Assembly: GCA_020152595.1 (NCBI GenBank)
Contig: JAIGNY010002064.1
Span: 248,001 to 312,000, forward strand
Direction: 5' to 3'
From: Chiridota heheva
Taxonomy: Eukaryota; Echinodermata; Holothuroidea; Apodida; Chiridotidae
DNA length: 64,000 nt
The notes beneath the pieces are model-generated. The model did no database searches. It worked only from the letters and a program-made list of their open reading frames with translations, and had not been told where the DNA came from. Positions 1 to 12,435 of this stretch are shown piece after piece. The first letter of the stretch is position 1, and each line of letters starts with the position of its first letter. Both the position numbers and the translations under genes were made by a program.

Positions 1-1287
1 TAGGAGGAGGATGTTGACTGCAAAAAAAGGATGGAGAGACAAGACACCTGTCTAAGTGGAGATGTGCACAGTCAAGAGAATTTAAGCAATTTTATACTTC
101 TGCTGAAAATGAGAAACCTCATAAAGATATCAAAATACTAACAAAAATTCAATCTAGGTATTGATCTAACTCCCATGTAAAATTTCAATGGCGGCCCTGA
201 TAATCATTTGTAATTTTCATATTTTTAGTATATTTTTAATCACGCGGAGATTTAATTCATATGTTCTTTATATGATAGCCTAGATCATGCAGTCCACAAT
301 TATGATATTCTTAAATTATACACAACTAAAACTTTGCAGTTTTTGTAACACATTTTCTGTAATGGACCCCCAGACTATATTATGGAAAAATGTCCAGTCA
401 TATGGTCATATACTTGCATTACGTCTGATCAATGACAACTCGCCTCACTGGCCTGATTCTAACACATTATAAGCGGGCTTTATTGGATGTTGGCACTATT
501 GACTATTGCCTATTGGCCTATACCTGAAAGCGGATATATTCATTTTTTAACATTTTGGAAAGTTAGGTTGCTCACTTGCATCATAAAACATGGGCAAAAT
601 CATAATTGTATTAAGACCTCCAACTGTTCTTTATAGATTAAAAGCCGTTTCATTCTGTTAATTTTGCAGTAACATTTGTTTTCAAATAGTCTACACTTAA
701 TAGCAGACTTTTCCATAATATTATGAGTCCAAATAGATTGTTTTATCAAGCCCCTAGCGTTTTACATTAGGTTTTTTCCCCTCCAAGAGAAGGCTATAGA
801 TTCGTCACATTGAAATTTCAAGTGCTTATTACAGTATGTATTTAGATTTCAAAAGAGCACTTTTTTGAAAAAGGGCATTCTTCAGAGAAAAGTTTGAAAA
901 TGTAAAATAATCTATTTGTAATATATTAACACTTTGTGCGATATACTTTTTAATACATGAACTAAGACACCGAGAGATAGATGGGGAGGGGGCGGAATAT
1001 AAAACAGGTTCATTTTAAATGCTTGACCAAATTTACACGTGTTCATAGTAATTTATTGGAAGCTTATCGACCCTTTTTTTTTAGACTACACATATTTTTT
1101 AAAGAGTGACCATAGACCTATAGTTGTATATCCATGCACAGAAACGTGAACAATAAAACATTATATTTCCACATTTTGTGTTTCCATGATTTTATTTGTT
1201 GTATAATGTATATCTCTTTGAAATGAATTTTAACTTGTATAATATACTTTCTTCCTATGCATTGTAACATACTTTTTTGCCCTTCAA
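1..1287. other. Intergenic, no gene seen
   Basis: AT-rich sequence with stop codons in all frames. No motif, splice-bounded exon or repeat array was recognised. The short open frame at 287-472 has no recognisable protein signature. Confidence 0.6.
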
Positions 1288-1800
1288 ATGTCAATTTTGC
1301 AAGAGCTTCCGTGGGGCTTTCTGGACCTTACCGGGGCTTCACCTCTGGACCCCAACCACGGGCCTTTAAGCGGGCCCTTGGATCCCACTCCGAAAAGTGA
1401 GCATGTCACCTTAACAGACAGTTATTTTGAATCAATTTATGCCTGTTCAGTGGGCCCCCCCGCAATATTTTGCGGACCCTGTGGTCCGCCGTGCCCCTCT
1501 AAGATTTTTTTTTTATATAGATTTAATTTTTTTTAACCCAATAATTTTAATTACCCTCATATAAAATGAAATACCTTATATGGATACAGAACACAGAATG
1601 ATAGCATAGTAAGCAATTGTCCTGTTTGGCTCATGACTGGTCCTTATCAATATCAGTCAGAATAGTTTCATTCTGAGGTATGATTCTAGCTAAAATCTTA
1701 GAGCTTCTTTACCATGGGATTGAGCCTTAAGGAGGCCCCTGGACTCCACACCGAAAAGACACAGCGCTTCGCGTGCACATTAATGTGCCCCTCAACAAGT
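1288..1800. repeat. Degenerate GGGGCTT/CCTGGACCCC dispersed repeat, two pieces
   Basis: GC-rich patches at about 1300-1400 and 1700-1760 share the order 'gagcttc', 'ggggctt' or 'aggcccct', 'ctggac', 'cc.a.accc' and 'ccgaaaag'. Two related copies of one degenerate dispersed repeat explain the local GC rise and the 82-codon open frame at 1288-1536. That frame is proline- and glycine-rich only because of the repeat and is not called a gene. Confidence 0.4.
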
Positions 1801-1859
1801 CTAGCACCCTGTCCCTTTTTAAGTCAAGCTAGAGCTAGAGGTCTGCATGTCGGGCACTG

Positions 1860-2375
1860 ATCAAATGAGCATGATTTGGGGGTTGTACTGTATGTGCATA
1901 CTATTTAGCTTATTTGCATAACATTTAAAATTATTTGTATCTATGATATGTCTTAAATTAAAGCGGGAGTGGGATTTTGTTTTCACAAATGATTATAAAT
2001 GTGAAGAGCATTGTCTATGGTAAGGTGCGTGTAATGTGCGTATTAATTAAGTTATTCGCATAACAGACTCGTACAAATATATTAACCTGAGATAATAACT
2101 TGGTATAGTGGTAGATGGCATTGGTACTGTTCAGTTGAGCATGATTGGTGGGGCTATGTGTGCATACTAATTAACTTAATTGCATAGCAATGAAAATATT
2201 TGTATCTGTGTTATCTCTCAAATTATAGTGGGTGTGGTGATTTTGCTTAAACAAATGATCATACAGTATATGTGAAGAGCATTACTCACACTTATTGGTG
2301 AGGTATAGTGTGCATATTAATTAGGTTATTTGCATAAAAGTAGACTTTGCTGCAAAATGTTTGACCTGAGATGAA
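1860..2375. repeat. Two-copy tandem duplication, ~270 bp unit
   Basis: Copy 1 (about 1860-2110) and copy 2 (about 2133-2375) share, in order, 'tgagcatgatt', 'gtgcatact', 'ttgcataac' or 'ttgcatagc', 'atttgtatct', 'attttg.tt..acaaatgat', 'tgtgaagagcatt' and 'acctgagat'. Copies are roughly 75-80% alike by eye. No coding potential is seen. Confidence 0.65.
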
Positions 2376-2589
2376 AAAGACTTACTAACTTTACATTTCT
2401 AGTTTTATTAAGATATTGACATGATATGAATAGGAACCAATTTTTTTGCCTATAGCCATAAATAAAGAAGCAAATAAAAGTGTCCTCACTTCTGAAGAAT
2501 TTTAGATTAAGGGTTTAGGAAATATTAAGATTAAGTGGAATGTGGGGTAGACAATATCATGATGATAAAGTAGCTGAAGGAATTAGGAT

Positions 2590-2890
2590 GAAAGTGGGAT
2601 TTCATGTGGGACAGGGTGGAATTGTATGTAGAGCAGGGTGGGATGGGATGTGGGTCAGGATGCATTGGCATGTTGGACAGGAGGGTGGATTGGCATGTGG
2701 AACAGGGTGGGTCAACATGTGGGATAGGGTGGAATGGCATGTGGTGGGATGACATCTGGATTTCAGTTGTGATAGCATGTGGATCATACTAGTGGTGGAA
2801 TGATACTCAGTATATATCTGGTTTGCAGGTGTGATTACATGGAGTATAGGCATGGGGTGACATTTGGGACAGGTTGGAATGTGGGACAGT
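2590..2890. repeat. Degenerate G-rich minisatellite, ~24 bp unit
   Basis: Repeats of a unit like 'tggcatgtgggacagggtgg' with many substitutions. Four overlapping open frames on both strands here (for example Met/Trp/Gly-rich on plus, Pro/His/Ser-rich on minus) are products of the repeat. Confidence 0.6.
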
Positions 2891-3480
2891 CTGGAATATC
2901 AATTGTTAACGGTGAGAGAATTTGTATCGTTTCCGTGTAGTTTGTCATATGTTATATAGCAATATTGTTTTGCATAATTTTACTTTAATGTTATTGTACA
3001 TTTTTTCATGTTGCTTGACTTTGCTTGACACACATATTTTCTTAGATTGGAAGCTGTATTACAATCCAAGATGTAGTTATGGGAATGTGTAGTTGGGGGT
3101 ACAGGCTGGAAAGGCTTAATGACATTCTTTTATTGACACTGGCAAGTTAGGGCCTCTCCTTTCTTTGTTGTTCAATTTATAGAACTAAAAGACTAAAGAC
3201 TGCTAGCTTTTACATGTTTTCTGAGTCACTGGGTGAGGTAACTTCGAGCTCTTTGTTTTTTTGTCTTAAAATATATCTGGAAAAACTCAAAGATGTTTTG
3301 AAGCTTGTATGTAGTAAAATGTTGTGAAAATTAACAAAGCAAATTAAAAGTAAGTGCATCTTTCAAAGCTCAAGTAATTTGAAATCATCTGCCCTTACTA
3401 CCCTATATACTTCCCTTAATAAGTCTATTTTCTATTCTTGCTTTGAATAGTCAAGCAATCTCCTTCCAACACTTCTTGGT
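2891..3480. other. Intergenic, no gene seen
   Basis: AT-rich unique-looking sequence before the dispersed repeat starting near 3480. No feature is supported. Confidence 0.5.
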
Positions 3481-4320
3481 TTTGATGGTGATGTTATGCA
3501 TATTAATGATGGGGCTTAATGTAAACTATCTGGAAATGTTCATATTTTAATAATCGCATGTCTCAGTTTTGTTTCATATTTGGTACAATTATGTTAGCTG
3601 GTGTGTACATGTTCATTGTGTAAAATTGTTGAATTTTGTTAATATGCATAGTGGACGGGGCTTAATATGATTTTGCTGAAAAGAGCTTACAAACACAGTA
3701 TCTCAAGAATGGTAAACTGGATTCATGTGATATCCATGGTCGGTAGATGTGCCCTATTGTTTTTGGTGGGGATGTCATTCAAGGCGTGGCTTCAAGTAAA
3801 CATTTTGAAAAAGTGTTAAGTGAGCAACTGTATGTCTGTTTTGCATCATGCTGGTCATGATGATATTGCTGCTTATTGTACACATGCTTATGTTATTAAC
3901 AGACGTAAGTAATACGCATGGTGGGCATGGCTTAATCATATATGAAACTGCTAAATGATATATGAATAGTATCTATGTGGTACACAGATGGCCATGGTCT
4001 ATACATATGTTCTAATGTTGTGGTAGTGATGTCATGAATATTAATGAGGAGGTAGGGCTTACTGAAAAATTCTTGAAATAGGATAAATGAGCAACTGTTT
4101 TTGCACCATACATGCTATGATAATGCTGTTTAGTTAATTGTGCAAATACTAATGTTGTCAACCTTTTTATTGATCTGCATGGTGGGTGTGGCTTATGAAT
4201 GAATATTATGGAAGAAATATTTCATAATATGCAATGACATGACAGTTGATACAAAATTTACAAATCAATCAACATATGGAAAAAGCATTTGAACCACAAA
4301 ACCTTTGGTTCTGGTTACCT
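3480..4320 (+). repeat. Dispersed repeat, locus 1 (about three ~270 bp units)
   Basis: Three tandem, diverged units each contain 'gatgttatgcatattaatga' or a variant (near 3489, 3770 and 4029), then 'ggcttaa', a 'gagcaactgt' or 'tctgttttg' block, and a second half with 'atatgcat.gtgg' and another 'ggctta'. The 3' portion (4190-4315) aligns closely with 47775-47915, ending in both places in 'ggttctgg'. A single-unit relative lies at 19310-19620. The family is unknown to me; no coding capacity is visible. Confidence 0.7.
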
Positions 4321-4570
4321 CCACCAACGAAGTTAGACGGGGGTTATGTTTTCGCCTCTGTTTGTTTGTCTGTCATCAAGATATCTCAAAAACTGATGAT
4401 TGGATTTTGATTAAATTTGGTGTGTGGTTTTGTTACTGCTTATGGAAGAAGTGATTACAAATTGAGACATTGAAACGGGAAGGGTGAAAATGGGGGGTGG
4501 GGACATGTTTTTGCCGCTGTTTGTTTGTTTGTCATCAAGATATCTCAAGAACTAATTATTTGATTTGGAA
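4320..4570 (+). repeat. 'tgtcatcaagatatctcaa' dispersed motif block
   Basis: Two diverged copies (about 4320-4490 and 4490-4565) of a block with 'gtttgtctgtcatcaagata', 'tctcaa.aact.atgattgg', 'ggtgtgtggttttgttactg' and 'gaagaagtgatt'. The same block recurs twice at 16600-16860. It appears to be a dispersed, non-coding repeat. Confidence 0.6.
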
Positions 4571-4870
4571 AAAAGAGTGTGTCAAACCTTGTCTGTGTTC
4601 CTGCAGGAACACATGTGGCAGACAAAAGACTTCACGTGTGGCAAACAAAAGTGACACACATGACAATGCATGAAATTGGAACTAATCCCCTGCGTGTCTA
4701 ACAGGTAATCACACATGTGTTCACGTGTGGCTGACATGCATGTAAATGTGTGAAAATAAGTGTTTTAACAAGACATGAAAAAGTGGGGTAAAACAAGTTC
4801 CAACCTGTGACAAGAAGTGTGGCAAAGCGTGGCAAATTTTCATGTCTTTTTTAACCAGCTTTACAGCTAA
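4570..4870. repeat. Degenerate 'acacatgtg/gtgtgaca' repeat
   Basis: Many short direct and inverted occurrences of 'cacgtgtggc', 'acacatg', 'tgtggcaaa' and 'tgaaattggaac'. The same vocabulary recurs at 16330-16600 and inside the ~297 bp satellite ('gtgtgtcaatgcgtgtctt'), suggesting a diverged relative of that satellite. Confidence 0.5.
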
Positions 4871-6081
4871 GCCATTGCATTATGCAAGGAGGCCCTCCTT
4901 TGGAAGTGTGTGAAAGTTAATATATGTTCTATGGATATGTAGACATACAGACACAGTCATTGCCACATCATAAGTATTATGCAAGGTTTTGTCAAAAAAT
5001 TTGGTTTTCTTTCAAGTTGTAAAAGCAAAATGTGTTTAAATTAGAAGGTTACAATTTAAGTGTCACTTTCTTTGTTCAAATGTTTTATGACTCGAGTTGT
5101 GTAACACACAATTTTGTTGTGTTCATTCAATAATATTAAACTTGCGAAACTGTTACGAAAAAGTTTTGCCTCTGGAAGAACATGATAAAATGCAAGGACA
5201 TGATGTTTTATACATGTAACCCCTAAATCTACTTCTTAAAAACAAATATAATGCAGGAAAATTAGAATGTCTTGTTGAAACCTGGCAATACATGTTTTTT
5301 TGTAAGAGGACTGCCTGGGAAAATTTCAAGAGGGGCAAATAAATTTTATTATGTTAATTGGTTTTATTGGTCATGATAAAACTACTTTATCACAGCATAC
5401 TTGTGATTTTCGCTTAAGACTACTTTCATGACTCTATGTCATGAAACTTCCTTTGGTTGTACATAGATGATTTTAAAATATTCTTGAAATTTAAGTATCA
5501 AAAACAAAATTTTTGCATAACTTTCAAAACACTTCTTGAGACAATTAAATTTAGCTTCCCCCAAGCCTTCACACTTGCTTTTCGACATGACAATTTACCT
5601 TACATTGTTACGATGGATCAATACAACATTTTTGAGGATGGGTATAATACTTTAGTTGGCAGAATCAAAGAAAGTGTGTTACTTTGTTAAGGTGGTAACA
5701 ACTTGAATACTGCAGGAAAGATATGATATCCTCTAAATGATTACCAGCAATATGATTATGCGGTGGGGAAGAGAAGGATCATTTTATGTATGACAAAATT
5801 ATTACAATTAATCATTAATCAGTTTTTTTTAATTTAAATTTATATTCATCACAGGATGATTCTAAGTGTTTTATCTTTAGGCTATCTTTAAGCATACATT
5901 TTTGACTAGAACTAGAATAGAACGTACAAAAAATGAATGGTGTAAATGCAAAAGCAGTTTAATACCAAATTATTTATCAAATTTCTTGTCTCAAATTACT
6001 CTTCAGTAGATGCAAATATCTGCTCCTGTAAGACAAAATCGTACACCAAATTTGAAAGCTTGACTTTCGTCAAATAATTTG
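4871..6081. other. Intergenic, with a truncated satellite monomer at its end
   Basis: Mostly AT-rich sequence with no gene. The open frames at 5153-5338 and 5457-5690 have no recognisable features. About 6010-6078 holds a fragment of the ~297 bp satellite ('gcaaatatctg', 'accaaatttgaaagcttgac') just before unit A. Confidence 0.5.
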
Positions 6082-6301
6082 GCTAAGTCACGGCCTGATT
6101 CACTGGGTAACTCTATTGTGTTTTAACGAGATTAGTGTAATCCTGCTTTCTTTAAACAAAAACACACTTTACACCTCTTTACTGTCAGAGACCACAACAA
6201 TCCAGCAGGTAGTGCATTATAAGGCAAAGAAAGCCAAGCAGGCAGTCACAACAAAGGCTTCTGTGGAGATCACTTTAGTGAAACCAAGTGAACCTATACT
6301 A

Positions 6302-7301
6302 CAGTTCGGGTGAACCCCTGAAAAGAGTCTTTCATGCTAATCCCCGCTTCCACGGTTTGACCATTGCGCAGTTCAGCAACCAGTCGACAGTTCAAACATA
6401 CGAATCGCACACACATCTCAGCTGTTTACTAACTTCAATTCGGTCTTTTTCAAGTATGCATTATGCGATCACCTACTGACTGACCGATCGTAAAGGAATA
6501 CACAGTGCAATTTGAGATTAACTAAACTAACTGCTTAAGTTTTATTCATGATTTGATTAGGCCCTAACGTCTGAACGTTACCGCCAGTACAGACAATGGG
6601 TGAAAAATAATAACACGAATGACAATATATATTACACACAAGCCTGCAATGCAAACAGTCCAACGTACACTCTAACGCACATGATGGCTGTAACTTAGCA
6701 TTAGTTACGGTTAATAAGCCTACGTTAGAATACGTTCACTGTTCAGACAGAACATCACATACGAAAGTCACAAAGGAACTGATACTTTACTGCATTAAAA
6801 TGATTTAATTGAACGCGTTCTCCAAGAGGCTACGTAAATAACAACACAACTTACGCGAAGAACAAATTTAATGTAAGAATGCATATAGAATAACCCTTTT
6901 AATTTGTAATGTTTGAACACTGACAATCGCAGTCAAAGAAGAAAAGTCAATGCTTAGTCAACACAACGCAGATGTTAGCACAGTACAGATTATTCGCAAC
7001 AAACCTAAGCATTTCAGACATAGGTCATGCCATATATTGGCTCTTTTTTCAAATTCGGACTGGTGAACATATCAAAAGGTACTGGATAAAAGGTAGCTAA
7101 CATGTTTCCCCATAACTCCATGTACCTCTCACACTTCAGCAAACGCCGTCGTAGTTCACAAAATGAATTTACTTGGTCACTCTGTACAAAGTGTATGGGC
7201 GAAGGAAATTGCATGATGGGTAATGGCTGCCCCCATGGCCTAAAAAAACCCTCCTTCGAAGGGTTTTATCGAGGACTAAAAGGAGGGGTTCACCCGAACT
7301 G
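6302..7301. mobile_element. 1,000 bp non-autonomous DNA transposon, perfect 18 bp TIRs
   Basis: The left end 'cagttcgggtgaacccct' (6302-6319) is the exact reverse complement of 'aggggttcacccgaactg' (7284-7301). Flanks carry 'tacta' on both sides (6297-6301 and 7302-7306). Units B and C at the equivalent point read 'cctatactatagg' without interruption, so an empty site exists in the window and a 5 bp target duplication fits best. A TA target is possible only if the ancestral site had three extra bases. The inside has no transposase-like frame; the 66-codon minus frame (7014-7214) is unrecognised. The superfamily cannot be assigned. Confidence 0.85.
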
Positions 7302-7329
7302 TACTATAGGTGCATGTAGCTTGCACAAA

Positions 7330-9240
7330 GTACAGTGTTTATCTTAATTGACTATCAAAGTTAAAATAAATTTACTGTGTGCTTGGCACAAATATCTGTT
7401 TTAAGTTCATATCTATTTCCGAAGAGGACTTGTGTAATACCAAATTGTGAAAGCTTGACTTTTCTCGAATTATGCATATTATGTCTTTTAAAAAATACAT
7501 ATATAATGTTTTGAATGAAAATACTTATAATACTTCATAAACTTTAAAGCAAAAACCTGTGCCAACACATGGAAATACGTGTAAAACCCTGAAAACCTGT
7601 GTCAGAACAATGAAAGAGTTATATAAAAAAAAGTGTGTCAATGCGTGTCTTAATCCTTTTTAAAGTTAAATAAATTCACAGTGGGGTTGGCACAAATATC
7701 TGTTTTAAGTTCATATCTATTTCCTAGAAAGAATTGTGTAATACTAAATTTTGAAAGCTCGACTTTCCTCATATTATGTCTTTTATAAAATACCTATATT
7801 ATATTTTTAAATGAAAATACCTATAATACTTCATAAACTTTTAAGCCCAAAGCCTGTGCTAATACATGGAAATACAGGTAAAACCCTGAAAACATGTGTC
7901 AGAACAATGAAAGAGTTCTGTGAAAAAGTGTGTCAATGCATGTCTTAATCCTATCAAAGTTAAATAAATTCACAGAATCAAGTGGTTGGCACAAATATCT
8001 TTTTAGGTTCACATCTCTTTCTTAGGAAGATTTAAGTGATACCAAATTTTGAGGCTTGACTTTCCTCATATTATATCTTTTACAAAATACATATATTATG
8101 TTTTTGAATGAAAATACCTATAATACTTTATAAACTTTTAAGCCCAAAACATGTGCCAACACATGGAAATACGTGTAAACCCTGAAAACCTGTGTCAGAA
8201 CAATGAAAAAGTTATGTGAAAAAGTGTGTCAATGCGTGTCTTAATCCAATCAAACCTAAATAAATGCACTGTGTGGTTGGCACAAATATCTGTTTTTAAG
8301 TCCATATCTATTTCCTAGGAAGAATTGTGTAATACTAAATTTTGAAAGCTCGACTTTCCTCATATTATGTCATTTATAAAATACATATATTATATTTTTA
8401 AATGAAAATACCTATAATACTTCATAAACTTTTAAGCCCAAAGCCTGTGCTAATACATGGAAATACAGGTAAAACCCTGAAAACATGTGTCAGAACAATG
8501 AAAGAGTTCTGTGAAAAAGTGTGTCAATGCATGTCTTAATCCTATCAAAGTTAAATAAATTCACAGAATCAAGTGGTTGGCACAAATATCTGTTTTAGGT
8601 TCATATCTCTTTCTTAGGAAGATTTGAAGTGATACCAAATTTTGAGGCTTGACTTTCCTCATATTATATTTTTTACAAAATACATATATTATGTTTTTGA
8701 ATGAAAATACCTATAATACTTTATAAACTTTTAAGCCCAAAACATGTGCCAACATATGGAAATACGTGTAAACCCCTGAAAACCTGTGTCAGAACAATGA
8801 AAGAGCTATGTGAAAAAGTGTGTCAATGCGTGTCTTAATCCAATCAAACCTAAATAAATGCACTGTGTGGTTGGCACAAATATCTGTTTTTAAGTCCATA
8901 TCTATTTCCTAGGAAGAATTGTGTAATACCAAATTTTGAGGCTTGACTTTCCTCATATTATATCTTTTACAAAATGCATATATTATGTTTTTGAATGAAA
9001 ATACCTATAATACTTCATAAACTTTTAAGCCAAAATCATGTGCCAACACATGGAAATACGTGTAAAACCCTGAAAACCTGTGTCAGAACAATGAAAGAGT
9101 TATGTGAAAAAGTGTGTCAATGCGTGTCTTAATCCTATCAAAGTTAAATAAATTCACAGGATCAAGTGGTTGGCACAAATATTTGTTTTAAGTTCATATC
9201 TATTTCCTAGGAAGAATTGTGTAATTTTGAAGCTTGACTT
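7330..9240. repeat. ~297 bp satellite in unit A, seven monomers
   Basis: Monomer starts marked by 'ggcacaaatat' lie near 7385, 7689, 7988, 8279, 8579, 8873 and 9172 (spacing about 291-303). Each holds 'gcttgactttcctcatatta', 'cctataatacttcataaact', 'acacatggaaatacgtgtaa' and 'gtgtgtcaatgcgtgtctt'. Monomers 2-3 and 4-5 are near-identical dimers (tails 'agaatcaagtgg' then 'gcactgtgtgg'), a two-monomer higher-order repeat. Confidence 0.85.
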
Positions 9241-9880
9241 TCCTCAGAATTATTACTTTTAATATTGAACAAGTAGAGAAAGTGACTGGTTTACATGGTC
9301 TTTTAAAGAGATAATTATATTTTACATCTTTATCTAAAACCAGTGGCATATCTAAAAGGAAGGAAAAGGGCCTTGTCAGGAATTTCCAAAAATCCAGAAA
9401 ATTTGCACAACAGAAAAATCAGTATGTTGAATTGTTTTGGTAATCCTGATGAAAGCCATCTTGAGAAAAATTAATAGAATATTTCCGAAAATTGAATCTT
9501 TAAGTTAGGCCTACTTAGCCGGTTAGAGTTATCAAGTTATTTCCTAACATTTTAGATGTTTGTCCTCAAATTATCTTACTCAAAAACTCCAAAGCTTTCC
9601 TTAAAATATCATAACTTGTCCTAAAAATTTCTGAAGTATCTTTTCTAAAATTATGCAACATTTTCCCCAAAACTTCTCAGGTTTTCCTCAAAATATCTTA
9701 ATTTTCTTTAAAATGTTCTTATTTTCCCCTCAAAATACCCAAAGTCACTTTTCCTCATATTTCAAAATTCTCAAAGTTTTTCTCTTAGAATTTCATTTCT
9801 TCTATGTGTAGGGGAGGGAGGGAGGGTAAACTGGGCTTTTATTCATGATCCCCACTCCCCCTTCCTTTAAAAAAGTCTTA

Positions 9881-12073
9881 GCTAAGTCACCGCCTGATTC
9901 ACTGGGTAACTCTATTGTGTTTTAACGAGATTAGTGTAATCCTGCTTTCTTTAAACAAAAACACACTTCACACCTCTTTACTGTCAGAGACCACAACAAT
10001 CCAGCAGGTAGTGCATAATAAGGCAAAGAAAGCCAAGCAGGCAGTCACAACAAAGGCTTCTGTGGAGATCACTTTAGTGAAACCAGGTGAACCTATACTA
10101 TAGGTGCATGTAGCTTGCACAAAGTACAGTGTTTATCTTAATTGACTTTCAAAGTTAAAATAAATTTACTGTGTGCTTGGCACAAATATCTGTTTTAAGT
10201 TCATATCTATTTCCGAAGAGGACTTGTGTAATACCAAATTGTGAAAGCTTGACTTTTCTCAAATTATGCATATTATGTCTTTAAAAAAATACATATATAA
10301 TGTTTAGAATGAAAATACTTATAATACTTCATAAACTTTAAAGCAAAAACCTGTGCCAACACATGGAAATACGTGTAAAACCCTGAAAACCTGTGTCAGA
10401 ACAATGAAAGAGTTATGTGAAAAAGTGTGTCAATGCGTGTCTTAATCCTTTTAAAGTTAAATAAATTCACAGTGTGGTTGGCACAAACATCTGTTTTAAG
10501 TTCATATCTATTTCCTAGGAAGAATTGTGTAATACTAAATTTTGAAAGCTCGACTTTCCTCATATTATGTCTTTTATAAAATACCTATATTATATTTTTA
10601 AATGAAAATACCTATAATACTTCATAAACTTTTAAGCCCAAAGCCTGTGCTAATACATGGAAATACAGGTAAAACCCTGAAAACATGTGTCAGAACAATG
10701 AAAGAGTTCTGTGAAAAAGTGTGTCAATGCATGTCTTAATCCTATCAAAGTTAAATAAATTCACAGAATCAAGTGGTTGGCACAAATATCTTTTTTAGGT
10801 TCATATCTCTTTCTTAGGAAGATTTAAGTGATACCAAATTTTGAGGCTTAACTTTCCTCATATTATATCTTTTACAAAATACATATATTATGTTTTTGAA
10901 TAAAAATACCTATAATACTTTATAAACTTTTAAGCCCAAAACATGTGCCAACACATGGAAATACGTGTAAACCCCTGAAAACCTGTGTCAGAACAATGAA
11001 AAAGTTATGTGAAAAAGTGTGTCAATGCATGTCTTAATCCAATCAAACCTAAATAAATGCACTGTGTGGTTGGCACAAATATCTGTTTTTAAGTCCATAT
11101 CTATTTCCTAGGAAGAATTGTGTAATACCAAATTTTGAGGCTTGACTTTCCTCATATTATATCTTTTACAAAATGCATATATTATGTTTTGAATGAAAAT
11201 ACCTATAATACTTCATAAACTTTTAAGCCAAAATCATGTGCCAACACATGGAAATACGTGTAAAACCCTGAAAACCTGTGTCAGAACAATGAAAGAGTTA
11301 TGTGAAAAAGTGTGTCAATGCGTGTCTTAATCCTATCAAAGTTAAATAAATTCACAGGATCAAGTGGTTGGCACAAATATTTGTTTTAAGTTCATATCTA
11401 TTTCCTAGGAAGAATTGTGTAATTTTGAAGCTTGACTTTCCTCAGAATTATTACTTTTAATACTGAACAAGTAGAGAAAGTGACTGGTTTACATGGTCTT
11501 TTAAAGAGATAATTATATTTTACATCTTTATCTAAAACCAGTGGCATATCTAAACGGAAGGAAAGGGGCCTTGTCAGGAATTTCCAAAAATCCAGAAAAT
11601 TTGCACAACAGAAAAATCAGTATGTTGAATTGTTTTGGTAATCCTGATGAATGCCATCTTGAGAAAAATTAATAGAATATTTCCGAAAATTGAATCTTTA
11701 AGTTAGGCCTACTTTGCTGGTTAGAGTTATCAAGTTATTTCCTAACATTTTAGATGTTTGTCCTCAAATTATCTTACTCAAAAACTCCAAAGCTTTCCTT
11801 AAAATATCATAACTTGTCTTAAAAATTTCTGAAGTATCTTTTCTAAAAAAAATGCAACATTTTCCCAAAAACTTCTCAGGTTTTCCTTAAAATATCTTAA
11901 TTTTCTTTAAAATGTTCTTATTTTCCCCTCAAAATACCCAAAGTTACTTTTCCTTAAATTTCAAAATTCTCAAAGTATTTCTCTTAGAATTTCATTTCTT
12001 CTGTGTGTAGGGAAGGGAGGGTAAACTGGGATTTTATTTATGATCCCCACTCCCCCTTTCTTCAAAAAAGTAT
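9881..12073. repeat. Tandem mega-repeat, unit B
   Basis: About 2.19 kb, over 90% like unit A by eye, in the same order: leader (9881-10100) with the uninterrupted empty site at about 10093-10105, five satellite monomers starting near 10179, 10480, 10779, 11072 and 11370, then the 'tactgaacaagtagagaaag' to 'cactccccctttc' segment. It lacks the extra dimer and the transposon found in unit A. The open frame at 9915-10103 is the leader read through and is not a gene. Confidence 0.85.
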
Positions 12074-12435
12074 AGCCAAGTCACTGCCTGATTCACTGGG
12101 TAACTCTATTGTGTTTCAACGAGTTTAGTGTAATCCTGCTTTCTTTAAACAAAAACCACACTTCACACCTCTCCACTGTCAGAGACCACAACAATCCAGC
12201 AGGTAGTGCATAATAAGGCAAAGAAAGCCAAGCAGGAAGTCACAACAAAGGCTTCTGTGGAGATCAGTTTAGTAAAATTAAGTAAACCTATACTATAGGT
12301 ACATGTAGCTTGCACAGAGCAGTGTCCATCTTAATTGACCATCAAAGTTAGATAAATTCACTGTGTGGTTGGCACAAATATCTGTTTTAAGTTCATATCT
12401 ATTTCCTAGAAAGAATTGTGTTATACCAAATTTTG
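12074..12435. repeat. Tandem mega-repeat, unit C (partial)
   Basis: The leader restarts at 'agccaagtcactgcctgatt' and runs through an empty transposon site ('cctatactataggtac') into one partial satellite monomer with 'ggcacaaatatctg' (about 12369). It stops near 'gacttttcttaaaattatt', and sequence after that is unrelated. Confidence 0.8.

Larger units (their letters stand above)
6082..9880. repeat. Tandem mega-repeat, unit A
   Basis: Unit A starts at 'gctaagtcacggcctgatt' and ends where the same phrase restarts at 9881. Order: a ~220 bp leader (6082-6301), a 1 kb inserted DNA element, 'ctataggtgcatgtagc', seven satellite monomers, then a unique-like segment (about 9230-9870) with 'accagtggcatatcta' and a pyrimidine-rich tract. 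Removing the insertion and its duplicated target leaves about 2.8 kb, which is ~600 bp longer than unit B. That difference equals two satellite monomers. Confidence 0.8.
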
